Shown here: positions 50,301-63,000 of the stretch, in pieces
Numbering within the stretch: position 1 is the stretch's first letter
Layout: every line of letters starts with the position of its first letter
NCBI RefSeq assembly: GCF_000524195.1
Contig: NW_020170433.1
Location: 366,777 to 430,776 of the forward strand
Direction: 5' to 3'
Source: Echinococcus granulosus
Taxonomy: Eukaryota > Platyhelminthes > Cestoda > Cyclophyllidea > Taeniidae
Length of the DNA stretch: 64,000 nucleotides
Notes under the pieces: model-generated
What the model was told of the DNA's origin: nothing
Seen by the model: the letters and a program-made list of their open reading frames with translations, nothing else
The model's database searches: none
Made by a program: the position numbers and the translations under genes

Positions 50301-52709
50301 GACGACCGTTTTTGCTTCCTACTAACTCGCAGTTTTTGCAAAGTAAACAAGAAACGTTAGCCGCCGGATCAAAAAAACCAATCCTTTCACATTCACCCAC
50401 TGTTCCTACTCCCAGTGCCATGTGTGTGTGACGTGAGCACAAGTTTGCAAGCTCTGACTATTCAATCGACAAGGAAGCACTCGTCGAGCAAGAAAGCGGA
50501 CATTTCGCTTAATCTCTCCAGCTCAAAAACGATGCAATACGAAGAGGGGAAAAGAATAAGTAAAAAAGCTAATCATAATCTGCACTCAACTGCACTCGAA
50601 ACGACAAAAGGGAGCAGAGGTAATGCATCTTATTAAGATACAAAAGTAGAACCGAAGTCGACAATTGGACTAATTCACTAGGGAGAAATCGAAACAAAAA
50701 CACCGAAACACCTGACAAGGAATTAATTAAAGAGCTAGCAATCGCAGCCAGAACCTACTATGGTTAAGCAGGAAAGCATTCGATTTACGAACAAACAAGA
50801 GATGAGGCTCGTAAAATCTTGACATTGCCAATTTCACGGTTATAACAACCCTAGTTTGCGCGAAATGCTGCGGAACAAACGTCACGAAAGAGAATTTCCA
50901 ATCAGATAAGGCTTGGAGGGAATGTTTGAAAGGTACGCACCTGATAAACATCCACAAGGAATTCATTAGTGACGGTGGGACCAACAGCAGCTTGAAGATC
51001 AGTGAGACGATCGGCAAGTTGATAGCGAACACGCCAGGACTTATCCTGTGCCGCATCGCGCACTAAAGGCATCAGTGACTTCTGCGCGTCTTCCGTGGGC
51101 AACGCCTCGGCAAAGGCTACACATGCATTGATTGCCAGTAGACGCACCGAATCCTGTTCGTCTTTCTGCATAAAAATAAACAAACGAGTAGTCATCTACC
51201 GGAACAATCGGAAACCGGCCGAATGGATGAGACATGCCTGAATAATGTTGGCCAGGACGGGGAGGAACTCGGAGCGGAGGGTGTCCAAACCCAGACAGGC
51301 GGCCATTTCGCCAAGGTTGATGGCGGCGGAGCGACGTACCATGGGCGTGTCGTCGCTGCAGAGTTGACGGAATTGGCTCCGCAACTCCGCCGCGATTTGG
51401 GACGAGACACGTTTGTAGACGGCTGAGTATAGACCGCAGGCGGAAATGCGACTGGTGAACCACTCGGCAGTCGCCAGGCGCTCAATCATCGGGATAAAAT
51501 GAGTCTCCAAAGCCTATAAAAGGCATGAAAAATTTGCTTTCATAAACTGTGCATACTTCAACCTACACTTGCACAATCAAGTAGTATATTAGGTCCAGGG
51601 ACTCATGACAAAGCTGATATGAAATGATTGAGCATGGAGCGATTGTCCTTAGCAGAAGCCACGCCCGAATGTATGAAGTAATAGAGACAGTCAAGCGCCT
51701 CGATGAAAACACCAAACATAAGAGTAGAAAACACAGAAAGTCGATAATGAATGGCCTAGTGTATATATGGAGTGAAAAGGCAGTGCTTTTGAAAGCTCAT
51801 TAAGAAAAACTTCACGAACCTATTTGTTGAGAAGCCTAGGCAACAGATGAAAGGATGGTGCCATGATCTATGATACGGCTCTGACCTATTCGACCAAATT
51901 CTAGATTAAGGTCGACATCGAAAGTTTAACTGCTCGATACATGAAAAAAGGCTACAGCCTTAGTAACCACAACCGGTAGAAGTAGTACAGATAACCTAAA
52001 TAGAAGCCATGCCTAAATGCTCGTCAGAAATCTTTGGAGTAACGCTAAATGTTCAGACACACATGATTCGAGGATGGAAGGTTAACTACCAAAAAAATAG
52101 TAATAAAAAACATCATGTATACATGGAACGGACATCGGCACCTATGCTAATAAAACACTTTTCATAAGGCAAATTCTCTCAAATCATGAATTAAAACATT
52201 TGACATTCATTTCACATGAGGGAAGTTGGGATTGTGAGTTTAAAAATAACAAGTTGGTAATTAAATCAACAACGAGGGTCAGGGTCATTTTGCGTGATAC
52301 ACCACTTAAACACTGAGTAGTATGAAAGAGACGCGAGTACCTGTGCTGAGAAGCTTCCAGCAAGGCTACGAAGGGTGTCCACAGCTTTTTGCCTGACAAC
52401 TGTCTCCTCCGTTGAGGCTAGCCCCTCAAGCGGAGGCAAAAGGCAGGAAACATACTCAGGTCCACCCACCAGAGGAACAAATTTGCCTAACTGATCTGCA
52501 AGTTCACAGAGGATTTCATCCTCATCATAAATGGACTCCGTTAGGAAAGGAATGAATTCATTGCGAGTGCGCTCCGGCTCCAAAGCCAGGGCGATGGTTG
52601 AGAGCTTCTTAAAACTGGCCAGACGGGTAGACACATCCTCGTTTTTCAGCTCGTCAATAAGGATTGCAATAGGAAAGAGGTTCTCCTCTTCCTGCTGCTG
52701 CTCAGCCAT
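44321..52709 (-). CDS. PPP2R1A: Serine/threonine protein phosphatase 2A, 65 kDa regulatory (scaffold) subunit A
   Basis: HEAT-repeat scaffold that holds the PP2A catalytic subunit and a variable B subunit in cytosol and nucleus. Seven coding exons in transcript order: 52709-52341, 51513-51238, 51165-50941, 48910-48635, 46277-45960, 45183-45016, 44479-44321, all in phase 0; 596 residues (human 589), so complete. Landmarks are [139 protein letters not shown] and DPNYLHRM. These span all HEAT repeats, including those that bind the catalytic subunit. Intron 2 appears to use a GC donor (CAG|GCATGT). The ATG at 52709 follows a TACTAG acceptor eight bases upstream, so a spliced 5' UTR or trans-spliced leader is likely. 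The gene is divergent from the Src kinase and convergent with ERM. The symbol denotes the family; flatworm genes predate the vertebrate A/B split. Confidence 0.96.
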
Positions 52710-53189
52710 TTCTTGATCTAGTACAAGAAAAAACACAGGACATATTGCCGACGGGAATGAAAAAGTAGATTTCAGAACAATCGCAACGTACTCAGCAACA
52801 CCATTAGAAACAACTGCAAAAACAAAAGAGGTAAATGAAAAAATGGAAAAATTCTAAAGCAAGGTAGTAAAAGAAGACACTGCGGGGCGAAAGTCGTACA
52901 TTAAAAATCTATCAGGTTTTAGCGTGCTTCAGGAAAAAATGTAGGTCTGCAAAAAATCTAGACGAGAAGTCAGTAAAACAGCGAAGGACGGCTCATTAAA
53001 TGCCGTATGCTAGCATTCACCTTCAATACTCAGACCGATAATTTTCAGAGAATCCGCGACTAAGTGCTTTTAAATAAACGTGCCTCAATTAAAACGGCTT
53101 ATATAAACAAAAAAACCAAACGAAAAAAACGTTTTAGGCGCAGACAGTGTATTGAAACAAAAAAGGGTTGGGTAACGAAACAAATTTAC

Positions 53190-53244
53190 CTGCTAATACT
53201 GCTTCGTTAGTTTGCACTTTTGATGTGGCAATAGCTGATCTAAA
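53190..53244 (-). other. Possible 5' exon of the PP2A scaffold gene
   Basis: On the minus strand a 55-nt block is flanked by TTTCGCTTTCAG and GCAG|GTAAAT. Spliced to the first coding exon at 52717 it would remain open and in frame with the ATG (63 nt, no stop). It may be a 5' UTR exon or encode an alternative N-terminal extension. Confidence 0.3.
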
Positions 53245-53388
53245 CTGAAAGCGAAAACTTATTGCAAATCGATGATAAAAAACCTCGTATGCCTTTGTTC
53301 TTTTTCACTTGCATTGGTAATTTAGTCAGCCAAACCAAAATGTTACCATTTTTGAAATGATTTTGTTAGTATGCTGCATCCTCTCCGG

Positions 53389-53575
53389 ACTTCCCTGAGG
53401 ACGAAGGAAGACAATATTTGAGCAGAATATGTACCGAGCACAGTGGTGTTTAAGCTACTGGCATAGCCCGAAGGCCGGCCAGCATAGCGAGGTACAGGGA
53501 GGCAAATTCAAAAGTTCAAAAGTCGCTTCCCATTAATACCAAGGGATAAACCACCATCGTGTTAAAATACACCCC
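53389..53575 (+). repeat. Dispersed repeat copy in the divergent promoter region
   Basis: This is the most complete gap-free copy of the family. It runs from a CCTGAGGACGAAGGAAGAC-like start through AGCAGAATATGTACCGAGCA, CTACTGGCATAGCCCGAAGG and GCGAGGTACAGGGAGGC to AAGGGATAAACCACC. It is the best ungapped reference for the copy broken by the N run. Confidence 0.7.
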
Positions 53576-53980
53576 GCCAGTCAAATAATTAGCCACTTGT
53601 TATTTATCCAATGTCTGCTACCCTAGGGTCCTTGGGTTCCGAGGCATGTAGTCGCATTGTCTATCAAGCCCTTCTGTTCACGCTTATTTGCCTTTTAAAA
53701 CAATTTGTTTTTATAATAAAAAATTTTACTTATGAACAAAAAGACTAATTACATTTGTAGTTTAAGCAAAAAAATTAATAGTTTTGCCTAGTGCCAATGC
53801 AGCAAATTTTTGACGCAGCAGTAATTGTACACTATTTAGGGGTCCCTTATTCTAGCCTTTTATTTTTCTTGTTTTCCCGAGTTATATATTGTTTAAAAGG
53901 TTGACAGCGGTGAATTTGCGTCCTGCCGCAATCGCCAGGCTTATTGGTTGAGTGCGTTTTCGGCTAAGTTCTAGCCACTT

Positions 53981-54013
53981 ATGAAGATTCATGGGCAATC
54001 GCTCGAGCATTAA
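53981..54013 (+). promoter_or_regulatory. Overlapping upstream ORF before the Src start
   Basis: An ATG ten bases upstream of the proposed Src start opens a ten-codon frame that overlaps it and ends at TAA. If the transcript leader includes it, it could reduce initiation at the MGN start. This depends on the exon 1 model and the unknown transcription start. Confidence 0.3.
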
Positions 54014-57000
54014 GTCTAGCACTGATATGATAGTTCCTCGTTCATTCGCTCTACCTAGACGTCCAAAAATGGGAAGTGGCATTCCTCAACTCCCTAATTC
54101 CCGCTGGAAACCTTCTAGGAGTGTAAGATTCTGTTTCTTTTTGTCCACACTTTGACATATTTTGTACCACTTTTTTGTTGCTAAACCCTTGTGTTTTGTA
54201 ATACGCATTCCGCTCTGTTTACCATATCCATGCAGTTAAGGTGCTTAAGTCTCGAGCTGTCCAAAGATTAATGTTCTTTTTTAATGCGCATGGTGTTTTG
54301 TATTCAAGGCAAAAAACGAATTAATTTTTTGCGATATAATATTTTTCAATCGCCTTAAAATTGGTTGTTTCTGGAATTTGATGCTAAAGTGTTGTCTTTA
54401 CTGAATTTGTGGGGGTTGTTGCCATGTTTTGCATATGTACCTTCTCTTTTAGTTTTCAAACCTATGTTTTTGTGCACTTTAAGGCTTTCGAATGGAATGC
54501 GTTTTCATATCGTTATACACTTTGTGCCGAAAAGTCCACAGACATGTGTAGCAATCATGAGTTTAAATTCTTTGCATATTTTAACTCGGTTGACGATAGA
54601 AATCCGTTACTCTAACGTTATATACTGATGTATTTGCAGCCCCCTCTTTTTTGGTAATTTTAATTCCTAGAAGCAGAAGGATTGCGTCCCATATGGGAGT
54701 AAGCCCGAGATCTCGCCCCACAAAGTGGCCTACGGGAGCTCCACCTACATGGCACGGCAAAATCGAATGCACACCGTTCCTTACACTGCTGATCCCCTTT
54801 CTCATCCGGCCAATACAACGGCTCCAACTGTCACACAGACGACGATGGCGATGGCGGCTGTGGGAGGGTGTCAGACCACGCCTGCCAGTCGCCCCATTTC
54901 CCTTCCTCGACCCCCTGATGCCTCGTCGGTGGGGGCGGTGGCGGCAGCTCCTCCTGTCGCCTCCCGACACTCCACCGGCGACACCTACCGTCGATGGAGC
55001 CAGAAGTACGTGGCCCTTCACGACTACACGGCGCGGGTGGAAGATGACCTCTCGATTTTGAAGGGTCAGCACTTCTACGTCATAGACCGGTCGCAAGGCT
55101 ATTGGTGGTATGCTAAATGCGCCGCCACTGGAAAAATGGGCTACGTGCCTTTCAATTACCTCGCTCCCATCACCAGTCTCGAGTCAAATGAGTATGTTTC
55201 TCCCTCTCTTCTCCTCCTAGGCTGTTGTAGCTGTAGGTCTCTTTGGTGAGACTGCTTTTTGCATTTATGTGTATTCGCTTTTCTCTCCTCATTTGAATAC
55301 ATGATTGAAATGAATGACTGTAAGACATCAGAGGGACCTAATTGGTTCTTTCCTATAACCTTGAGTTATCTATGAATGGTTTAAGGATGCTTCTACCATT
55401 TCCGACGGCATGTAGATTGCGTCCGCACCATTATTGTTGTCGTCAGTAGGACAGAAATGTATGATGTAAAGAAGGCTCAGAGATGACGTCCTTAAATCTA
55501 CTAATACAGCATGCTAAAAGCGGTTTTTTGGTAACTTTCTGCAGGTGGCACTTTGGCGATATGCGGCGATTAGAAGCAGAGAATTGTTTGATGATGCCAG
55601 GAAATGACCACGGCTCCTTTCTTGTTCGGATTAGCGAATCCAGAAGCGGGGAATATTCGCTCTCAGGTAGGGCAACTGTCGAGCAAATTCTTTGTAACGG
55701 CTCAACCTTTATTGTAATCATCGATTTATTTGTCTAAATCTGTCGAAGTAGACCCTTTTTGACGCTAAATAATTGCCATGTTTTGCTATTTCTGTGCATC
55801 GACACTTAAACCTTCCATATCTATTTTCTCCACTTTTGATGTTCTCAATGATGAATCGGGATTTCATCTCTGATCGGTTGCTTGGATTCCTTGATTCTCA
55901 TTTTATTTTCTCAACTGTTTCATAATCAATCTTATGGTGATAAAACAACTAGATTAATTGACTTGATTTCATAAGATGGAACCATATTTTACCTAAATAA
56001 TAGAACAAGTTGGATTCTTTGTGGTTTTTTGACGAACTTTCTCAGGACTCTCTTTTAAATAGCTAGTAAGTGGGTGATCCTTTGGGTTTCCTTTTGTAAT
56101 TGTTACTATTCTTCTTGATGGATAACTTCGCATATTTTGAAACTTTGCTATGAACATCCTATTTTTTGTTCAGTTTTAACGTTCTTTTTTAACCTGGTTC
56201 ATGCAACTATTTGCCAAGTAATAAGATCACAATGTTCCGATGATTAAAGTAGTACCTCAATGTGTGCGCACGCCTCGGCGCAAAACACCGGCATTAAGCC
56301 CGCATTATGGACGTATTAATACGTTTCATGTACTTTTCCTCTTCTACCATCACTTCTTCCCTCAAGCACACCCGAAGGTCATCTTCACTCCGCCTCGACC
56401 AATAATCGCCTCCCTCTAGGTTAACCACCAACCAGCCAATGGGCAACCTGAACGATGAGCTGCTTCTATCCACCAGCTGATCTTTCCCTTCCGTGGTCAA
56501 GGTTTGCATGTCTAAGATCACGAACCCCTTTTGAAAGGCCATAAATCCACCTAAATTGTTGGGGAAACGCCTTTGCGTGATTGAACACCTGCGTGTTCAG
56601 GAAATTCAAGACAAATAGGTCAAAAAATTCATGCTCTCCGACTCTTTGTGGCAGAGTTCCTCCGATTGATAAGGGTGGTTACCAAGATGATAGTACAATT
56701 CAAATTTAATCAAAACTTAGCTGGCGATGCAAATAGCCCGGTGCTTCGGTAAAATAGGCGTCGAAGATTTCAGATGTACCTCCAATGTCTTTAAATGCGT
56801 TTGTGCCATTGTTTGATGAGATTTTCCCGAGATTGCGAAGCATTCCTACATTTAAATTGGGGTGTCAATTCTAAGAGAATTTGAGTGTTTAAAACGATCT
56901 GTGCACAAAAATAACTCTCCATTCGAATGATTATTTTCGTAGATTTTCTTTCCAGTTGGTTGCTCACTGTTGCAATCATTGGTATCCAAACCCTGGTCAC

Positions 57001-60000
57001 ATCTTTTTCGTCCACACGTAAAACGTGTGCGTATGCCTTTTCTCCATCTCTCCGAGCCGTTTGACAGTAAAAATCGTCTCTAATGTGTGCGCTTTCTTCC
57101 TCTTGGCAAACGGAGTTACGAGTATGGAAATGCTGGCAAAAACTAATTTTTACATGGTATCTGAAGCACTGCGGCACCCAAAGACGTTTTTAAGCATGAG
57201 CTTGGAGGCAATTTTTCTAATAGGATCTGTGATTTCGGTAGCAGAGATGATAAGAGAAGAGTCGAGTCGCGAGGGACTGAAATGACTGCTGTAGTAAAAT
57301 ACAATTAGAATAATTATCCCTTTGCCACAGTACCGCAACCCGTGCATGCATTCCTAATCATTTTTAGGTTATTTCAGAGTGAAAATTTGCCTCTTATCAG
57401 CATCTTCACTGCCATTTTACATTCGGGGCGGCGTTTCCTGGTGCTCCATTGCATTGCTTTAGGCACGTAAACACTGCTCCCTGCAAATTTCCGTGATTGC
57501 GATCTGTCCCAGTTTGGTCCTTCACAGTACTGTAGTCTTCTGCTAGCTACTAGAAATTATCCCAGGTCTCCGCAAAGGTCACAGTTTTCTCGTGGCAATT
57601 GCAAAACCTATTGTTTTTTTTTCATTTGTTTAATGAAAAATCCGTTTTTATTGTAGTATTGCAGTATCTAGTCCCCTTACGTTCACGCTAATCTGGTCTA
57701 GCCCCAATGTGCTTTCAATTTTTTTGTATAGAACTCAGTTTTGGCTTGCTTTGTATTTGTCACGTTCGTGTTTGGTTACCATGACATCTTTTTTTTAAGT
57801 AAAGCTCGACGACTTACATCAACTGAACAGCATTTAAATAAGCCTCGATCCAAATCCCTAACTTGTTTCTAACTGGGGAAATGCCAAATAGTTTGCTCGT
57901 AATCTGTGAGTCTCTTCATTCCCTTACCTTGCAGCCAGGCCTTAGTGTTACAATTTTTTTACTGAAACCTACTCTTAATTTTTCTAATTCTACCACCCAT
58001 TTGAATGGTTTTGATTGGTCTCCATTTTAGACGAGAATAAAACTTTAGTTCCGAAAACAGTGCGGTGCACTACAGAATTTTAGCGCCTGAGGTCTTCCTA
58101 AAGAAACCACGAGCCATACGAGTCCAGAATAGATTTAGTGATATCTTTGGGAAGGGCCTAGAACCCCTAGTAGGCCCTAGTAGCACCAATATGGAGGCTG
58201 AATCGGAACAGATTGGCAAGGCCCATGTAATCACATATCTAACTAAAATCAACATTTTGCATTGCCTTCCTTTGAAGTACGAGACGGTGATGTGGTCAAG
58301 CACTATCGAATTCGATCACGACCCTCCAGAACAAATCCCGAGGTGCGACGCTACTTCATCTCACGCCAACTTCCCTTCTCCAGCATTCAACAGCTTGTGG
58401 AACACTACATGAAAAATCAATCCGGCCTCTGTTGCGAACTTATTGCCCCCTGCATCAAGGTATGATCTTCTGTGTGTCTCCTCTGATCAAAGTGGATATG
58501 GTGTAATTAAGATTAGGGGAAGAATTTTTTGTCTCATTTTTTCCATGAAAAAGAGCAGGAGAGTTTGATAGCCCTAAGTTCAATCTCATCCTTCGGGCAA
58601 ATCTTGGCAGACGCCTCTCTTTTGGTTAATTGGCTGTCTGTGGCTCTTCTCACATGGTCCAATGACCCGTCGGTGGGGGTTGGCTGCGCGAACAATTTGT
58701 TACATCTGTCATTAAAGTAGAAGCTACGGCTGCGTGGGTCCCCCTCCCTCCCCCCTCACCCCTCTACATAGGGGCGCAAAAGGGGGCCTGTCCCCCTGAA
58801 GCATGCGATTATATTGTAGATGGCGCGATAAAAAGAACGTTACTCACCTTCATGACGTTGCCCAAGTGACTCAGGTGGATTCCCTGACTTCTTTCGTCAC
58901 TTGAAAGATTATTACGTACCGTCCTTTCCCTTATGGGGTGCGACTTAACGAAAGTTTTCATGCAAAATCCGGAATAGCTTTGATGAATCCTGTGTGAAAT
59001 TTTAAGAGGAATCTTTTCAGTTCCACAGAAACGAAAATGGTATGGTTTAGAAGTCTTTGGCGATGTTAGCATCTTCCATATCCCTTCTATTCAGCAGTAT
59101 TTGGTGTTTGCTTCCCAAAATATTTTGTGTTAGATACCACATCGCACTGATACTTATATTGCTGATTAAAAAAATTTCCCCATATTTAAAACCAGAGCAG
59201 TCCCTTTTTATACTTTTTGATTAGAGCAGCTTTTCTAACAGAAGTTGAGGGGACGAAACTAGCTCAAACAGGGAAACGAAGCAATGGGACGCTGAAAGGC
59301 GATTTTAGTCAAGATATGAGAGATAGCAAAAGCGCCTTCGGAAAGAATTTCACCGAAGTGGCCACCAATCAGTCAATTTCAGCATCTCTTGACGGTTGGG
59401 CATTAGATCAAGGGAGAACGGCTTTTTTTTCGGAAATAGCGCGAGAAAATTTTGCAAGACCACCGAAGACTGCACAAGAAATTTTATAACCGTCGACGAA
59501 GAAGTCATAATATAAGAAGTTATTGAAGAAGCAATTTTCTAACGGCGCGCTTGTAAATCATAACATGATTTAGATTTAACTTTGTGGCAAGTCCTCATTT
59601 AATTTAAAATCACGATCAGAGAATCAGGTTATTTTCAAGTACTACACTTGCTTTGTCACGTGTCCTGCGTAATTTGCATCATGAACGGTATTTTTGAAAG
59701 GCATTTTGAGCTTTTTGCAGCTGCCACTGTTGATGCTGTCATCCTAAAACTGTCAAATTGCTTCCCCAGTCGTTTGACATCGTCGTTGCGTTCACGGCTA
59801 TGCATGCCTTTTATTTTCCCATTTGGTCAAGTAGTTCTAAAGCAACAAGTTTTTTATTTTCATTGAAGAAAAGAGTTATATATCCGCTTCCTCTTCCTTA
59901 AGATCGATCAAGAAATACTCATTCCCTACCATATGTTGTGCAATAAACAGTCTGCCATATTTACAAATCCTTGTGAAAACTTCTCACAGCGTCTTTGATA

Positions 60001-63000
60001 TTTCATCCGCTGACCGTGTGGGCTCATTAACATCCAACTGCGTAATAAAGAGATTTGGTCGGAAGATGCGAATCCCTAACCAGCTGGATTTTATGTTGTA
60101 AAAAGAACCGATTCCTTTCTATTGTCAAGCTCTTATCTATTAGCATGACCTCGGAGAAAAAATTAATTCACTTGTTTCGTTTACATGCCGCTCACAAGGT
60201 AGACTGGCACAGATGTGTTTTTTAGGGAGTGAGGTTAGTTATGTCTATTTGCTGAACACCATCCCAATGTTCTAGATCGCTTTCGAGACTGTCATATCCT
60301 CTGTTCGGACACATCGAAAGATTAAGAACGCTGTCATGTCACCGTCATTTGATGCTCTCCCTATCTGATATCGATGCGGCAGATAGTGCTTCTCTGTGTG
60401 GACTTTCCATGGGAAGGTGTGTAGCTCTCCAGTCGCCCATGCTGCTGCGGCAGCCGCTGTCAATGCCGTATTTGCATAGTATTTGCATTCGCTGCGCAGT
60501 AGGCAAGGAAATGCATCCACATGCACACACACCCTCTCATGATTACTTTAGTACCTGAAATAATATCATGACATTTGTGTGCCCTGTCAGATGTCCGATT
60601 AATTCACCGCAGTTTTAGACCTATAGGGTGTGTTAAATTTGCGTGCCGCTGGTTTGATGTAGCCGGTGCTTTTCTTAATGCTTCGTATTGGCGCTCTTTG
60701 TTAGGAGTTTCTTAGCTTCGCCAAGTCTTGAGCGTTCATTCCATTTTGTTGAATTTTCCTTGTTGAGTTAAGGTTGAGATTACCATTATAATTGTGTGAG
60801 GACGAAAGTAGACATCATGCTAGCAGAGAATATGGATTGCCGACTCATAGAAGAGCTGAGGGGTTGCTGCCATGCCCAGGAGGCCATGCCGCCCAGCGGA
60901 AGTACAAAGGCGGATACTTAAGTGACCACGAAATCAAAGAGTTGAACAAAAAATTAAGGCATTGTATTAATCCCTTAACTATAAAAAGGATATCTTGAAA
61001 ACTTGAATTTTGGTTAATTGTTTGGGCTTACAGCTTTCGTGGATTTTTTGTTAAAATGCTTTTTATTCGCGGTGATTCGGTGTCTTTGCTTGGGACCTTA
61101 AGGTGATATTTCGGTTTACTTGTGTGTTGGAATTTTTGCCGCGAAACGCAAGAATTTTGTGTTCTGCACGAAGTTTTTTCAATCAGGCTTTTGCATGATA
61201 TTTTACTTGAGGTGTAATTTGATTTCACTTAACATTACCTTTAAGCTAATACATTCTAAATCATGCCCTTGTTTCCCCTTTGCTGTTTTTTCGGGCTAAC
61301 ATCATGGCATTAAGAATAAATAACGGGCCGAATATCGTTTCTACTAAATAAACCACGAAACTTTATTGAATTTAAGTAGATTTTACAAACTTTGCAGACG
61401 TTTAATGGTTCCCCGACTGCCGCTTTACTTCGGCACATTGGTTGTAAAGGCTCCTACTTGGTGGTTTTCGCGAGGTTTATGGAGGTCCATTAAAATAGAA
61501 ATCCATATAGCCGGCGTAGATTCCAATCTAGATAGTTGGCATCACTTTAGTGTGGCGTTCCGAGCCTTTTCTGCAAACGAAATATGTCATAATGCTAGGG
61601 CCGAAAATATCTTGCTGACGTACAGAAGGGCTGGGGGGCCCTACTGGCATGGTCAAGAGGCCATGCCGCCTAGCGGATGTACAGAAGCGGAGCCTAAAGT
61701 GTCTGTAAATTAAAACGAAGAGTTAAACAAACAGCCCATCTCTCCTTTTGATTACCGTTCGCGACGCTTCCCTTGGTCTACTACCCGCGTCAGCCATCAC
61801 AACGTAGCAGGTGCCGTAAGAGAAACACTCATGACCCAACCGTGTCAGTCATCGAATTTGCATGAAACTGAGAAGACTGCCACGTTACTGTTTCCTCTTG
61901 GCAATTCTACTGGATCTAATGTTTTGCCTTGTTTGGGAACTGTATTGGGGAGAGGCGAATGTGTGGGCCAGCTCGGATATCCATTGCTAGTCGTAGGAAC
62001 ACTGGCCTAAGAGCGGAGTCAGATAACAAAGGACGGGATTTGAAATAATTCCATGGGCATAAGGTTTTGCATCAATTCCACCCTGGCGCTTTGTTCTCAC
62101 TTCAGTGCTCCCTAGTCATATCTATTTGGGCTCAACCCAACCAGAAGAGAGATGGAGGAGTTACTCCGTGTTCACTTCTTTGGCATCTTCGCACAAGTAC
62201 CGTGGACAGCTCTGCAAATAATCGTTCCGGATGTTTCACGGCCAGTGTTGCTTCAGTTGTTAATAGCATTTCTGCAGATCAGGAGACTGGGGCATTTGAA
62301 GAAGGCAGACGTTATTTTCAACCCTTCTGTTAAAGGTTGTCACAGATTCTCCTACCCGAAGGTGTTTGTCCTATAGGATAGCGTTCGGTTTTCTCTAACA
62401 TCAATGTAGCGTACCAAAACTTCCTGAAGACGAAAGAAGACATGGTACTTGGGCAGAACATTTGTTATCAACGCATTGAGTACCTGACGCTGCTCAGCGG
62501 AAGTACAGAAGTAGAGCCTTAAGTGGCCTTTAAGTTGAAATGAAGCTATAAACAAATAGTCAAGGTATTACATGACCCACTTCGCCGGTATGTTTGATAA
62601 TAGAGAAACACGTTTGCGTTGTCTTAGTTGAGATAGCTGTTGTTATTGAGCAGAACGATTTTAGTCGCGCTTTCCGAAATCTGCTATAGTTTATACACCC
62701 TCGACTTATTAATTCTTCAGCAAAGTACAAAAGATGCTGAATATGATTTTCTGTTGCCTAATTATTTCTCCGTTGATTGGGTGGTATTTCGATACAAGTA
62801 AGACAAATCTGCAGACATTCACTTGGCGATTTATAAACGCAACTTTGACCTTAATGTTTTCCGACAGTCTGGCGTCAGCAGCTTGTCTTAGATGTGCGGA
62901 GGTGACTCCTCCTAGACCAGTGAACCTCATAAAATCGCTTAATCATATGCAATGAATAAATGAATTTAGACCTGGGGCACCTCTTTAAAGAAATATGGTG

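Larger units (their letters stand above)
52718..53990. other. Divergent intergenic region between PP2A scaffold and Src kinase
   Basis: About 1.3 kb between the two start codons, on opposite strands. It should carry both promoters. It holds the possible PP2A 5' exon and one dispersed-repeat copy. No TATA-like element can be assigned with confidence. Confidence 0.5.

Noticed and set aside
53882..54082. Antisense open frame over the proposed Src exon 1
   Set aside because: The plus-strand reading has a start motif, donor and phase that fit the downstream kinase; the antisense frame has none.
54069..54122. Shorter Src start at the ATG 54069 (MGSGIPQL)
   Set aside because: The same frame opens upstream at 53991 with a better myristoylation motif; MGSGIP has Pro where the pattern needs a small residue.
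56294..56542. 82-codon antisense open frame in Src intron 3
   Set aside because: Its composition is protein-like, but there is no family match, promoter or poly(A) evidence; left unannotated.
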